NCBI RefSeq assembly: GCF_003390335.1
Contig: NZ_QUOU01000001.1
Span: forward strand, 1,302,001-1,366,000
Length of the DNA: 64,000 nt
Reading direction: 5' to 3'
Source of the DNA: Thalassotalea euphylliae
GTDB lineage: Bacteria > Pseudomonadota > Gammaproteobacteria > Enterobacterales > Alteromonadaceae
In this document: piece after piece, positions 9,274 to 18,136 of the stretch
Layout: each line of letters starts with the position of its first letter
Numbering within the stretch: the stretch's first letter is position 1
Program-made: the position numbers and the translations under genes
Notes under the pieces: model-generated
Database searches by the model: none
Seen by the model: only the letters and a program-made list of their open reading frames with translations
What the model was told of the DNA's origin: nothing

Positions 9274-9574
9274 AACTCAAAGCTAAACCAGAAAATTGCG
9301 GAACAATGGGGTTCCGCTTAGGCATATCTGCTTTTAAATAACCAGAAGTTATATGAAAGCAGATTGTTATATGGTCTGCAGTAGTCTTATATGCCAGAAT
9401 AATGACCATATCAGAATAAGCTAACTAGCAATTACATAGTTCAGGGCAGCAAGTACAAGCTCGCCTAATAAGGCTATGTTTATTCAAGGGTTAGCGGCAA
9501 ATGTGATAATAAATATAACGGTCACACTGTTCGTCAATTATTCGAATTATTAAACTTAACCTAATGACTTGCCC
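9274..9574. other. intergenic region between galU and cysD
   Basis: No gene is supported in these 301 bp. They hold a GCGGAAC/GTTCCGC stem at 9298-9317 that could weakly terminate galU, a separate inverted repeat at 9326-9364, and several TTATAT/ATATAA-like words between 9350 and 9410. The promoter of the sulfate-activation genes must lie here. Confidence 0.5.
9326..9364. repeat. inverted repeat upstream of cysD, possible regulatory site
   Basis: ATCTGCTTT (9326-9334) is mirrored by AAAGCAGAT (9356-9364) around a 21-base AT-rich centre. It sits about 210 bp before cysD. A regulator-binding or leader-structure role is possible; CysB would be the expected regulator of cysDN but its sites are too degenerate to call by eye. 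Confidence 0.35.
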
Positions 9575-10474
9575 ATGAACTTAACACACCTACAAAAGCT
9601 CGAAGCTGAATCTATTCACATTATTCGCGAAGTAGCTGCGGAATTTGACAAACCCGTCATGCTTTACTCGGTTGGTAAAGACTCTGCGGTTCTTTTGCAC
9701 TTGGCACGCAAAGCATTTGCACCAGGTAAAATTCCTTTCCCACTACTGCACGTTGATACCGACTGGAAATTCAAAGAAATGATCCAGTTTCGCGATCAAA
9801 TGGCGGAAAAATATGGGTTTGAGCTGCTTGTTCATAAAAACCCTGACGGTATAGCGATGGGCATGAATCCGTTTGATTACGGCAGTGCTAAACATACCGA
9901 CGTCATGAAAACGCAAGGGCTCAAGCAGGCGTTAGATAAATATCAGTTTGATGCCGCGTTTGGCGGTGCTCGTCGCGATGAAGAGAAATCTCGTGCGAAA
10001 GAGCGCGTTTACTCGTTCCGTGATAAAAATCACCGCTGGGATCCGAAAAGTCAGCGCCCTGAGTTGTGGAATGTCTACAACGGCAAGGTAAATAAAGGCG
10101 AAAGCATTCGCGTATTCCCGCTGTCTAACTGGACTGAGCTTGATATTTGGCAATATATCTATTTAGAAAACATTGAAATTGTGCCGCTTTACTTATCCGC
10201 TGAGCGCCCAGTAGTAGAGCGCGACGGTACCTTGATCATGGTGGATGACGAGCGCATGCCACTGGGTGAAAACGAAACACCGATGATGAAAAAAGTTCGC
10301 TTTAGAACGTTAGGCTGCTACCCGTTAACCGGGGCCGTTGAATCAGAAGCAGCAACTTTGCCTGATATTATTCAGGAAATGTTACTTACCAAAACTTCAG
10401 AGCGCCAAGGTCGCGTGATTGACCATGACTCTTCTGGCTCGATGGAGAAGAAAAAAATGGAAGGCTATTTCTAA
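9575..10474 (+). CDS. cysD: sulfate adenylyltransferase subunit 2
   Basis: The 300-residue catalytic subunit of ATP sulfurylase forms adenosine 5'-phosphosulfate from ATP and sulfate, with CysN as GTPase partner. The PP-loop motif SVGKDSAVLLHLA lies near 33-45, and the C-terminal family motif KKKMEGYF closes the protein. I use the ATG at 9575 (MNLTHLQ) rather than the TTG two codons upstream; neither has a strong ribosome-binding site. cysN follows after 71 bp. Confidence 0.96.
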   Translation: MNLTHLQKLEAESIHIIREVAAEFDKPVMLYSVGKDSAVLLHLARKAFAPGKIPFPLLHVDTDWKFKEMIQFRDQMAEKYGFELLVHKNPDGIAMGMNPFDYGSAKHTDVMKTQGLKQALDKYQFDAAFGGARRDEEKSRAKERVYSFRDKNHRWDPKSQRPELWNVYNGKVNKGESIRVFPLSNWTELDIWQYIYLENIEIVPLYLSAERPVVERDGTLIMVDDERMPLGENETPMMKKVRFRTLGCYPLTGAVESEAATLPDIIQEMLLTKTSERQGRVIDHDSSGSMEKKKMEGYF

Positions 10475-10545
10475 CGGCACATAAACGTTAGCACCAACAT
10501 TTTTTACGCACATTTTCTGAATTAGATAAATTAGGATTTACCAAG

Positions 10546-11958
10546 ATGAGTCACCAATCAGACTTAATTGAACAAGACATTGAAGCTTACTTAAAGCAGC
10601 ATGAAAACAAAGAGCTGGTTCGCTTTTTAACTTGCGGTAGTGTTGACGACGGCAAAAGTACACTTATTGGTCGCTTACTTCACGACTCAAAAATGATTTT
10701 TGAAGATCAGTTAGCGGCGATAGAAAAAGACAGCAAGAAATCAGGTACAACCGGTGAAGCGGTTGATTTAGCGTTACTTGTTGACGGTTTGCAGTCGGAG
10801 CGAGAGCAAGGTATCACTATAGATGTTGCCTATCGTTACTTCTCTACTGAAAAGCGCAAATTTATCATCGCCGACACCCCTGGCCATGAGCAATATACTC
10901 GTAACATGGCAACGGGTGCATCGACGTGTGATTTAGCGATCATCTTAATTGATGCACGTCGAGGTGTGCAGGTTCAAACGCGTCGTCACTCGTTTATTTG
11001 CTCATTACTCGGCATCAAGCACGTGCTAGTTGCGGTGAACAAAATGGATTTGGTGGAATACGACCAAGATCGTTACCAGCAAATCAAAAAAGACTACCGT
11101 GAATTTGCCGAAGCACTGAATTTTGATGATATTCGCTTTGTGCCAATTTCGGCGCTTAACGGTGATAATGTTGTTGATGAAAGTGAAAATATGCCTTGGT
11201 ACCCCGGTGCGACCATGATGAAATTACTCAACACCATCAAGGTTGAGCCTGCGAATCAATTAAGTGAATTCCGCTTTCCTGTGCAATATGTCAATCGCCC
11301 ACACCTTAACTTCCGCGGTTTTGCCGGTACGGTAGCTGCTGGCCAAGTACGTGTGGGGGATACGGTTGTCGCTTTGCCATCGGGCAAAGAGAGCGAAGTC
11401 AAATCTATCGTCACTTTCGATGGCGAGCTTGAGCGCGCAGAGCTCGGCCAAGCGGTAACACTAACGCTGACCGACGAAATTGATATCAGTCGCGGTGAAA
11501 TGATAGTACGCAAAGGCAGTAGCATTGTTTCGTCTAAAGAATTCAACGCCTCTGTGGTTTGGATGCACGATGACGCGTTAGAAACGGGCCGTGAATACTA
11601 CATTAAACACGGCAGCAAACTGACGACGGGTCATGTATCGAGCATTGTTAGCCGAACGGATGTTAACACCTTAGAGCAAAGTGAGGCGACTAATTTAGCG
11701 CTAAACGAAATCGGCTCAGTGAATTTTGAAGTGGCTCAAGTGTTGCACTTTGACCCCTACCAAACAAACCCAGAGACAGGTGCGTTTATCATTATTGATC
11801 GCCTAACGAACATTACTGTTGGCGCCGGTATGATCAACCACGAAACGCAAAAAGATGAAGCACAAACCTTCTCTGCGTTTGAAATCGAGTTTAATGCCTT
11901 AGTACGCAAGCATTTCCCGCATTGGCGCGCGCGCGATATTGCTAAGTTATTCAATTAA
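10546..11958 (+). CDS. cysN: sulfate adenylyltransferase subunit 1 (GTPase)
   Basis: This 470-residue translation-factor-like GTPase drives APS synthesis by CysD. It has the P-loop GSVDDGKSTLIGRLL near 31-45, switch II DTPGHEQYTRNM near 108-119 and NKMD near 164-167, followed by two beta-barrel domains. It is not fused to a CysC kinase domain; a separate cysC lies at 13833. It forms an apparent operon with cysD, the permease at 12059 and cysC. Confidence 0.96.
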   Translation: MSHQSDLIEQDIEAYLKQHENKELVRFLTCGSVDDGKSTLIGRLLHDSKMIFEDQLAAIEKDSKKSGTTGEAVDLALLVDGLQSEREQGITIDVAYRYFSTEKRKFIIADTPGHEQYTRNMATGASTCDLAIILIDARRGVQVQTRRHSFICSLLGIKHVLVAVNKMDLVEYDQDRYQQIKKDYREFAEALNFDDIRFVPISALNGDNVVDESENMPWYPGATMMKLLNTIKVEPANQLSEFRFPVQYVNRPHLNFRGFAGTVAAGQVRVGDTVVALPSGKESEVKSIVTFDGELERAELGQAVTLTLTDEIDISRGEMIVRKGSSIVSSKEFNASVVWMHDDALETGREYYIKHGSKLTTGHVSSIVSRTDVNTLEQSEATNLALNEIGSVNFEVAQVLHFDPYQTNPETGAFIIIDRLTNITVGAGMINHETQKDEAQTFSAFEIEFNALVRKHFPHWRARDIAKLFN

Positions 11959-12058
11959 TTCCGTTAAAATCCTTTAACCACTTGCGCGACTCAATAACTT
12001 GGGTAATAGTAAGTGGTTAAGGGCAATGTAACTGCAACTACTTGAAGAGACTGCTTTT

Positions 12059-13786
12059 ATGACAGCAATGCAATGGTTTGTGCTGGCTGTTTTCGTAGCT
12101 ACCTTTTTAGGCCTAATCAGATTTCAAAAAGTACCTGAGCGGGTATTTTTTGCCTCTACTTTAACGTGCTTGCTGGCCTCTATTGTCTCTACGCAAGACA
12201 TTTTGTATAACGCGGTCAACCCAGGTTTAGTGACCTTGCTGTTGCTTGTGTTTTGTTCGTTTTCTTTTGAGCGAACCAGCGTGCTGCGCAAACTTTCTAA
12301 CATTTTAATTAGTGGTTCAAAAGTTAAATCGACTCTGCGTACGTTACTCAGTGCTGCATTTGCTTCGGCGCTAATGAATAACACCGCTGTTGTTGCAAGT
12401 TTAATTAATACCATAAAAAACAACACACTAATCAACCCTGGAAAATTGTTACTGCCATTGTCTTTTGTCGCCATTCTCGGTGGCACATTAACGCTTGTCG
12501 GGACATCGACGAATTTGCTGGTTAACAGTATGTACATCGAGCAAAGTGGCCAGCCACTGCAGTTTTTCGATTTCACCTTAGTTGGTGGCACCGCACTGGT
12601 TATTTGCTTCTTTGTCATCGCCCTTAGAGCGGGTTCATTGCCTGATATTGCCGAAGAAGCGCTGCAAACCAAAGAGTATTTGCTTGAAGCAGAAATTGCT
12701 GAAGACTCGAGTTTGATTGGCAAAACCGTTGAAGAAAATGGCTTGCGCAACCTGGATTCAATATTTTTGGTCGAAGTGGTCAGAAAAGGGCGCTTGATTT
12801 CACCGGTCACGCCGGAAGAAGTGCTTCAGCCGAAAGACAAACTGATCTTTAGTGGTGATATTACCAAAGTTTTGACACTGCAACAGTTTGATGGCCTTAC
12901 GCTATTTGCCGAACAAGATGGCTTGCTACGAGACAACCTTACGGAAGTGGTGATTAAGCCGGACTCCTCTGTGATAGGTAAAAGCTTAAAAAGTGCAGGC
13001 TTTCGAGCGCGTTTCGATGCTGCCGTTGTCGCAATTCGTCGAGAAGGGGAAACCTTGTCGGGCAAGCTTGGTGAAATTACCATTCAGTCAGGGGATTTTC
13101 TCGTGCTTGCCGTTGGTGGTGACTTTAGTTCGCGTACTAACTTATCTAAAAACTTTTATATATTGTCTGGTCACAAACCCGACAACATGCTCTCGGGCTG
13201 GCGAGACAAACTCACCGTTGCTGGCTTTTTTATTACCATAGGTGTGTCTGTTTTTACCTCCATCTCGCTACTCAAATGTTTGATGTTTTATGTCGCGCTG
13301 CTGGTTTTCTCGGGTTGCCTGACAATTAACGAGATCAAACGTCGCTTTCCGCTGGAAATCTGGATGATAGTGCTAAGCGCATTAACGCTCGCCAATGCCA
13401 TGGAAAACAGTGGCTTAGCGGCCGTTATGGCGGAAAACGTTGAGCGCGTGTTAGATGGCAAAAGTATCTATGTCGCCTTTGTGTTAATTTTCGTTTTATC
13501 GTTATTGGTTACCGAACTTGTCACCAATAATGCCGCCGCCGCGCTAATTTTTCCAATAGCTTACAATATTGCGCTGGGGCTGGATGCCAGTCCTCTGCCA
13601 TTTGTGATGGCGGTAGCGTTCGCTGCTAGTGGCAGTTTTATTAGCCCCTATGGCTATCAAACGAATGTCATGGTATATAACGCGGGTAATTATCGCTTAG
13701 GGGATTTCGTTAAGTTCGGTATTCCTGTCTCGTTGACATATTCACTGGTGGTGTTAGTGATGATCCCACTTGTCTTCCCATTCTAG
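12059..13786 (+). CDS. SLC13-family permease with TrkA-C domains, probable sulfate transporter
   Basis: The 575-residue inner-membrane protein has hydrophobic blocks at about 1-190 and 390-575 flanking a soluble middle of two TrkA-C domains (about 205-290 and 290-370). The motifs SALMNNTAVVAS and GTSTNLLVN near 105-160 and TELVTNNAAAALIFP near 485-500 are the paired signatures of divalent-anion:Na+ symporters. Its place between cysN and cysC, 100 bp and 46 bp away, points to sulfate as substrate; that is inference from context. The TrkA-C pair suggests ligand gating. Confidence 0.85.
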   Translation: MTAMQWFVLAVFVATFLGLIRFQKVPERVFFASTLTCLLASIVSTQDILYNAVNPGLVTLLLLVFCSFSFERTSVLRKLSNILISGSKVKSTLRTLLSAAFASALMNNTAVVASLINTIKNNTLINPGKLLLPLSFVAILGGTLTLVGTSTNLLVNSMYIEQSGQPLQFFDFTLVGGTALVICFFVIALRAGSLPDIAEEALQTKEYLLEAEIAEDSSLIGKTVEENGLRNLDSIFLVEVVRKGRLISPVTPEEVLQPKDKLIFSGDITKVLTLQQFDGLTLFAEQDGLLRDNLTEVVIKPDSSVIGKSLKSAGFRARFDAAVVAIRREGETLSGKLGEITIQSGDFLVLAVGGDFSSRTNLSKNFYILSGHKPDNMLSGWRDKLTVAGFFITIGVSVFTSISLLKCLMFYVALLVFSGCLTINEIKRRFPLEIWMIVLSALTLANAMENSGLAAVMAENVERVLDGKSIYVAFVLIFVLSLLVTELVTNNAAAALIFPIAYNIALGLDASPLPFVMAVAFAASGSFISPYGYQTNVMVYNAGNYRLGDFVKFGIPVSLTYSLVVLVMIPLVFPF

Positions 13787-13832
13787 TCACTATATTAGTA
13801 ACTAACGATTAATAGCTAGGTACAACACACCG

Positions 13833-14432
13833 ATGAAAACAGAAAATACGGTCTGGCACCAACAACAAGTGGTTAAATGCCAACGTGCAGCGCAGAAAAA
13901 ACAGCGCCCTTGTCTACTTTGGTACACGGGTCTAAGCGGATCAGGTAAATCAACAATTGCCAATGCGGTTGATGCCTTGTTATTTGAACGTGGTCATCAT
14001 ACCTATTTATTAGATGGCGACAATGTACGCCACGGCTTAAATGGCGATCTGGGCTTTAGCGATACCGATCGGGTTGAAAATATTCGCCGTATCAGCGAAG
14101 TAAGCAAATTGTTTATTGATGCTGGATTAATTGTTTCTACTGCGTTTATCTCACCCTTTAAAGCAGATCGCGCCCAAGCGCGCGAGCTGTTAGCGGCAGG
14201 GGAATTTATCGAAGTGTTTATCGATACGCCTATCGACATTTGTGAGCAGCGCGACCCCAAAGGCTTATACAAGAAAGCCCGAGCGGGCGAGATTAAAGAC
14301 TTTACCGGTATCGATTCTGCCTACGACATTCCACAAGCGCCAGAATTACACGTTAAAACGTCGGAGCTGGATATAACGCAATGTGCCGAGCAAATTGTTA
14401 GCTACCTCGCTGACCATGGCTATTTGTCTTAA
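13833..14432 (+). CDS. cysC: adenylylsulfate kinase
   Basis: This 199-residue enzyme phosphorylates APS to PAPS, the activated sulfate for reduction or sulfotransfer. The P-loop GLSGSGKSTIAN lies near 31-42, followed by DGDNVRHGLNGDLGFS near 61-76 and ISPFKADR near 108-115. Length is usual for free-standing CysC. The start has no strong ribosome-binding site. It lies 46 nt after the permease gene and 60 nt before the DHH phosphoesterase gene. Confidence 0.95.
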   Translation: MKTENTVWHQQQVVKCQRAAQKKQRPCLLWYTGLSGSGKSTIANAVDALLFERGHHTYLLDGDNVRHGLNGDLGFSDTDRVENIRRISEVSKLFIDAGLIVSTAFISPFKADRAQARELLAAGEFIEVFIDTPIDICEQRDPKGLYKKARAGEIKDFTGIDSAYDIPQAPELHVKTSELDITQCAEQIVSYLADHGYLS

Positions 14433-14492
14433 ATCTGCCTGTGCTTAACTCTTTGATGAACTTTTACAGCCAGCTCAAGACAAGGAAAAAGT

Positions 14493-15449
14493 ATGCATTT
14501 TGATGTATTTAATGGCGATGCTGACGGAATTTTAGCGCTAGTGCAGCTTCGCTTGGCAGAGCCAAAAGAGAGCACTTTAGTGACTGGCGTTAAACGTGAT
14601 ATCTCGCTGTTGGCGAAACTGGACGTGGCGCAAGTAACGTCAGTTACCGCGCTTGATATTTCAATGGAAAAAAACGCTGACGGGGTAGCTAAACTGCTGG
14701 CGGCTAATAAACCTGTATTTTACGTTGATCATCACCGCGCTGGCGATATCCCAGATAATCCAAATCTGCAGGCTATTATTGATTTAGATGCCAATACGTG
14801 TACCAGTTTACTGGTGAATGAGCACCTAAACCACGCCCATTATTTATGGGCGATTGCCGCGGCCTTTGGTGACAATATGAATAACGCTGCGGTTGAGTTG
14901 GCTAAACAGCATAGCGTTAGCGAACAAGACCAAGCTTTTTTGCAGGCGCTTGGTATCTACGTGAATTACAATGGTTATGGCCGTACGGTTGAAGACTTAC
15001 ATGTCGCGCCAGCTAAACTCTTCAAAGTGTTGCTGCAGCACACCAATCCACTTGACCTTAGAGCAGATACAAATTCAGTGTTTTATCAACTCGAAGCGGC
15101 TTATCAGCAAGATATGAGCAATGCCGCACAAGCGCTTTGTCATCACGACAATCATATCGCCAAGGTCATAGAGCTGCCCGACCAGGCTTGGGCGAGGCGC
15201 GTTAGTGGTGTGCTTGGCAACGATTTAGCGAATCAGTCGCCGGATAAAGCACACGCTGTATTAACACAAAATGGCGATGATACGTTTACCGTAAGCTTGC
15301 GGGCACCGCTTAGTAATCGCCAAGGTGCAGATAATATCTGTACTCAGTTTGCAACTGGTGGTGGCCGAGCCGCAGCTGCTGGCATTAATCAGTTGCCGCA
15401 AGCGCAATTACCAAAATTTATCGATACGCTGGTCGCGTATTATGCTTAA
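14493..15449 (+). CDS. DHH-family phosphoesterase
   Basis: A 318-residue protein with an N-terminal DHH domain (FNGDADGI at about 5-12 and VDHHRAGD near 79-86 as metal-binding motifs) and a C-terminal DHHA1-type domain ending in GGGRAAAAGINQ. DHH proteins hydrolyse phosphodiesters, small nucleotides such as pAp, or oligoribonucleotides. The exact substrate is not known to me. It follows cysC by 60 nt; because use of PAPS in reduction or sulfotransfer releases pAp, a pAp-clearing role is an attractive inference. AAGGA precedes the ATG. Confidence 0.8.
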   Translation: MHFDVFNGDADGILALVQLRLAEPKESTLVTGVKRDISLLAKLDVAQVTSVTALDISMEKNADGVAKLLAANKPVFYVDHHRAGDIPDNPNLQAIIDLDANTCTSLLVNEHLNHAHYLWAIAAAFGDNMNNAAVELAKQHSVSEQDQAFLQALGIYVNYNGYGRTVEDLHVAPAKLFKVLLQHTNPLDLRADTNSVFYQLEAAYQQDMSNAAQALCHHDNHIAKVIELPDQAWARRVSGVLGNDLANQSPDKAHAVLTQNGDDTFTVSLRAPLSNRQGADNICTQFATGGGRAAAAGINQLPQAQLPKFIDTLVAYYA

Positions 15450-15502
15450 TCTCAACACAATAACGATGACTACAAGCTCGTAAGAGCGTTAGCGAGGATG
15501 CA

Positions 15503-16513
15503 ATGAGTTTATTATTAACAGGTGGTATGGGGTACATTGGCAGTCACACGGTTGTTGAGCTGTTATCACGCGATCAAGACGTGGTGATTTTCGATAATTT
15601 GGCAAATGCCTCAGAAGCTGTGCTCACTCGAATCGAACAAATTACCAGTCGCAAACCACACTTTGTTAAAGGTGATATTTGCAGCCGTGAAGACCTCGAG
15701 CAAGTCTTTAGCAATTTTAACATTGAGGCGGTAATCCATTTTGCTGGCCTTAAAGCCGTTGGCGAGTCAACAGAAATACCACTTAGCTATTATCACAACA
15801 ATGTCAGTGGCTCGGTAAACTTGTTTGAAGTGATGGCAAAACACCACTGTAAACGCTTGGTGTTTAGCTCGTCAGCAACAGTTTACGGTGAGCACAACCA
15901 ATCGCCACTCGTTGAGACCATGCCGACATCAGCAACGAACCCCTATGGGCAAACCAAGCTGATGATTGAGCATATTCTGCAAGACTTAGCCAAAAGCGAC
16001 CCGCAGTGGTCAATCGTGAATTTGCGCTACTTCAACCCGATAGGTGCCCACCAATCAGGGCTAATTGGCGAAAACCCCAAAGGTATTCCCAATAACTTAT
16101 TGCCCTATGTCGCGCAAGTGGCGGTAGGGCGTTTAGCACAGCTAAGCGTGTTTGGTGATGATTACGATACGCCAGACGGCACAGGGGTAAGGGATTACAT
16201 TCACGTTGTCGATTTAGCCAAGGGGCATGTTAAAGCGCTTAACAAGCTCACCGACTTACCGGGCTGTCACGCCATTAACCTTGGCACCGGTAATGGTACA
16301 TCGGTACTTGAAATAGTCGAGACCTTTAAGGCCGCTAGCGGTAAAGACATTCCTTATCAAATCGTGCCGCGCAGAGCGGGTGATATCGCCACCGTGTTTG
16401 CTGAGGCGAGCAAAGCAAAAGAGCTGCTTAATTGGCAAACAGAGCTGGATTTAAGTGCCATGATAGCTGATACATGGCGTTGGCAATCAATGAATCCCAA
16501 TGGGTATGAGTAA
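15503..16513 (+). CDS. galE: UDP-glucose 4-epimerase
   Basis: The 336-residue enzyme interconverts UDP-glucose and UDP-galactose. It has the NAD-binding TGGMGYIGSHT near 6-16, the conserved HFAGLKAVGES near 80-90, and SSSATVYG near 122-129. Catalytic YGQTK lies near 149-153, and RYFNPIGAHQSG near 175-186 is diagnostic for GalE. GAGGA lies 6 nt before the ATG. It closes the cluster before the terminator at 16560. Confidence 0.95.
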   Translation: MSLLLTGGMGYIGSHTVVELLSRDQDVVIFDNLANASEAVLTRIEQITSRKPHFVKGDICSREDLEQVFSNFNIEAVIHFAGLKAVGESTEIPLSYYHNNVSGSVNLFEVMAKHHCKRLVFSSSATVYGEHNQSPLVETMPTSATNPYGQTKLMIEHILQDLAKSDPQWSIVNLRYFNPIGAHQSGLIGENPKGIPNNLLPYVAQVAVGRLAQLSVFGDDYDTPDGTGVRDYIHVVDLAKGHVKALNKLTDLPGCHAINLGTGNGTSVLEIVETFKAASGKDIPYQIVPRRAGDIATVFAEASKAKELLNWQTELDLSAMIADTWRWQSMNPNGYE

Positions 16514-16559
16514 TGATGCTGACAAGTCGTCAACCTTATTTAGGATGGGTCATTAACAT

Positions 16560-16591
16560 GAAAAAGAGCACCGCAGGTGCTCTTTTTTTAG
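16560..16591. terminator. bidirectional rho-independent terminator
   Basis: The stem AAAGAGCACC / GGTGCTCTTT with a GCA loop has A-runs and T-runs on the two sides. It lies between the convergent galE and EAL-HDOD genes; the minus-strand stop codon overlaps its T-run. Confidence 0.88.
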
Positions 16592-17808
16592 CTGACTTGC
16601 TGGGCTTGTTCATCTGCCCAAGCAAGTGCTTGGTTATAAAACTCAACGGTTTGCTCTTTATCGAGCTGAAGCTTATCCATCACTAAGCTTGTTTTGTCCC
16701 ATTCTGCTCGCTCAATCAGCTCTAGCAGTGTGATTAGTGCCGCCATAACCCCTTTCTTTGTCAGTAAGGTGTCTTTGATTTCTTGTGACAATGGCAGTTT
16801 TTCGAGTACGGTTTCTATATCTTCATCTAAGATCGCATCGATCAACGACAATAAGCCAGTTAAGAAGGCGATTGAATTATCCAGTGGCGGAGTAACCTTC
16901 GTAGCGACAAGTTCACAGAATTTTGCCCGTGCCATGGATAAGTTAATAAGCTCTGACGGCTTGTCTGGGTTGACATTGGCTGCAAACATCAAACCGATAA
17001 AACGTTTTAGTTCCGCTGAGCCCAAAATGACGAGGGCTTGTTTGATTGTCGCAATTTCACTGCGGCGTCTAAATATCGGTGAGTTAGCATAGCGCAATAG
17101 CTTGTATGAAAGCGTCACATCACGCTCAAAAACCGAAGTGATGCTCGCCAAATCAAGCTCTGGTTTGCTAGTTTCATACAAAAGCTCAGCCATCGCAATT
17201 TGTGATGGCGACAAGTTTTTGGTTTTTACCATTTCTGGCTTGGAAAAGAAGTACCCTTGAAAGTATTCAAAACCTAATTCCAGGGCTTGGTTGTACTCTT
17301 CGTACGTTTCTACTTTCTCTGCCAACAGCTGAATATGAGGATATTTAGCGATGGCTTGTTTTATTTCTTTAATTTGCTCGAAAGAGGTGTCTTGAATATC
17401 AATTTTAATGATCTTGATATAAGGGTAAAAATGCGCCCACACGTTTTGATGGATATAGTCATCTAACGCTAAGGTGTAGCCCTTTTGGTGAAGGTCTTGG
17501 CAAAGCGCCAACAGCTTTTTGCCCGGCTTAATGGTTTCTAGAATTTCGACAACCACTTCTTCCTTGGTTAGCATGGCAGGGTAGCCTTTGCTCAAGGTAT
17601 CTAGTGTAAAGTTGATAAAAGCTGGCTTGTTACCCGTGAACTCGTGTATTCCCATGTTAAATTGGCTAGCTTCAACCATTTTACTGGTTGCTACGTCACC
17701 ATCAATTTCTGGGAAAACGTTATCTATGCTATCTCTAAATAACAATTCGTAGGCGAAGAGATTTTTGTTTTTATCAAGTATGGGTTGACGCGCTGCATAA
17801 AAATACAT
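16588..17808 (-). CDS. EAL-HDOD signalling protein with degenerate EAL domain
   Basis: This 406-residue cytoplasmic protein has an N-terminal EAL-like domain (about 1-200) and a C-terminal HDOD domain (about 200-390), the YuxH architecture. The EAL motif reads YELLFR instead of EALxR, and the metal-binding DDFGTG loop is replaced by DDYIHQ. c-di-GMP hydrolysis is therefore unlikely and a binding or scaffold role more probable. QGYFFSKP of the EAL fold is retained. It is monocistronic, with no obvious ribosome-binding site at its ATG. The downstream terminator is shared with galE. Confidence 0.85.
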   Translation of the reverse strand: MYFYAARQPILDKNKNLFAYELLFRDSIDNVFPEIDGDVATSKMVEASQFNMGIHEFTGNKPAFINFTLDTLSKGYPAMLTKEEVVVEILETIKPGKKLLALCQDLHQKGYTLALDDYIHQNVWAHFYPYIKIIKIDIQDTSFEQIKEIKQAIAKYPHIQLLAEKVETYEEYNQALELGFEYFQGYFFSKPEMVKTKNLSPSQIAMAELLYETSKPELDLASITSVFERDVTLSYKLLRYANSPIFRRRSEIATIKQALVILGSAELKRFIGLMFAANVNPDKPSELINLSMARAKFCELVATKVTPPLDNSIAFLTGLLSLIDAILDEDIETVLEKLPLSQEIKDTLLTKKGVMAALITLLELIERAEWDKTSLVMDKLQLDKEQTVEFYNQALAWADEQAQQVS

Positions 17809-18136
17809 CGAGTAAAAATCCTTAGCGAAATTCTGTATGGCACGTGAGTAAGTGATGGTGTTAAACGCTTGTTAGCTAATAACTGCTCATTGCCGTAAAA
17901 CTGATATTTAACCAAAGTTTATTACGGTTTTAGCAGCGCTAAAACTAGTTTTTAAACGCGTTCGTTAATAGTCTGTTAGCTTACTCACAAAAATTTAACG
18001 CACTATAAGGTAAAGCACGCCAGATAGCCAATTTTTTGTCTCAAATTATGGCCTATCTAGCGCTAAATAATCCGTCACCTGTGCAGAAAGAAAACGACCC
18101 AGATAGCCTAGCTACAGGTGAGTAAGTACTCGGCAG
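17809..18136. other. intergenic region between the EAL-HDOD gene and putP
   Basis: These 328 bp hold no supported gene. The 8-mer AGATAGCC occurs twice (near 18023 and 18091), with a near-complementary GGCCTATCT between them, so hairpins are possible. No T-run follows, so I do not call a terminator for putP. Confidence 0.45.
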
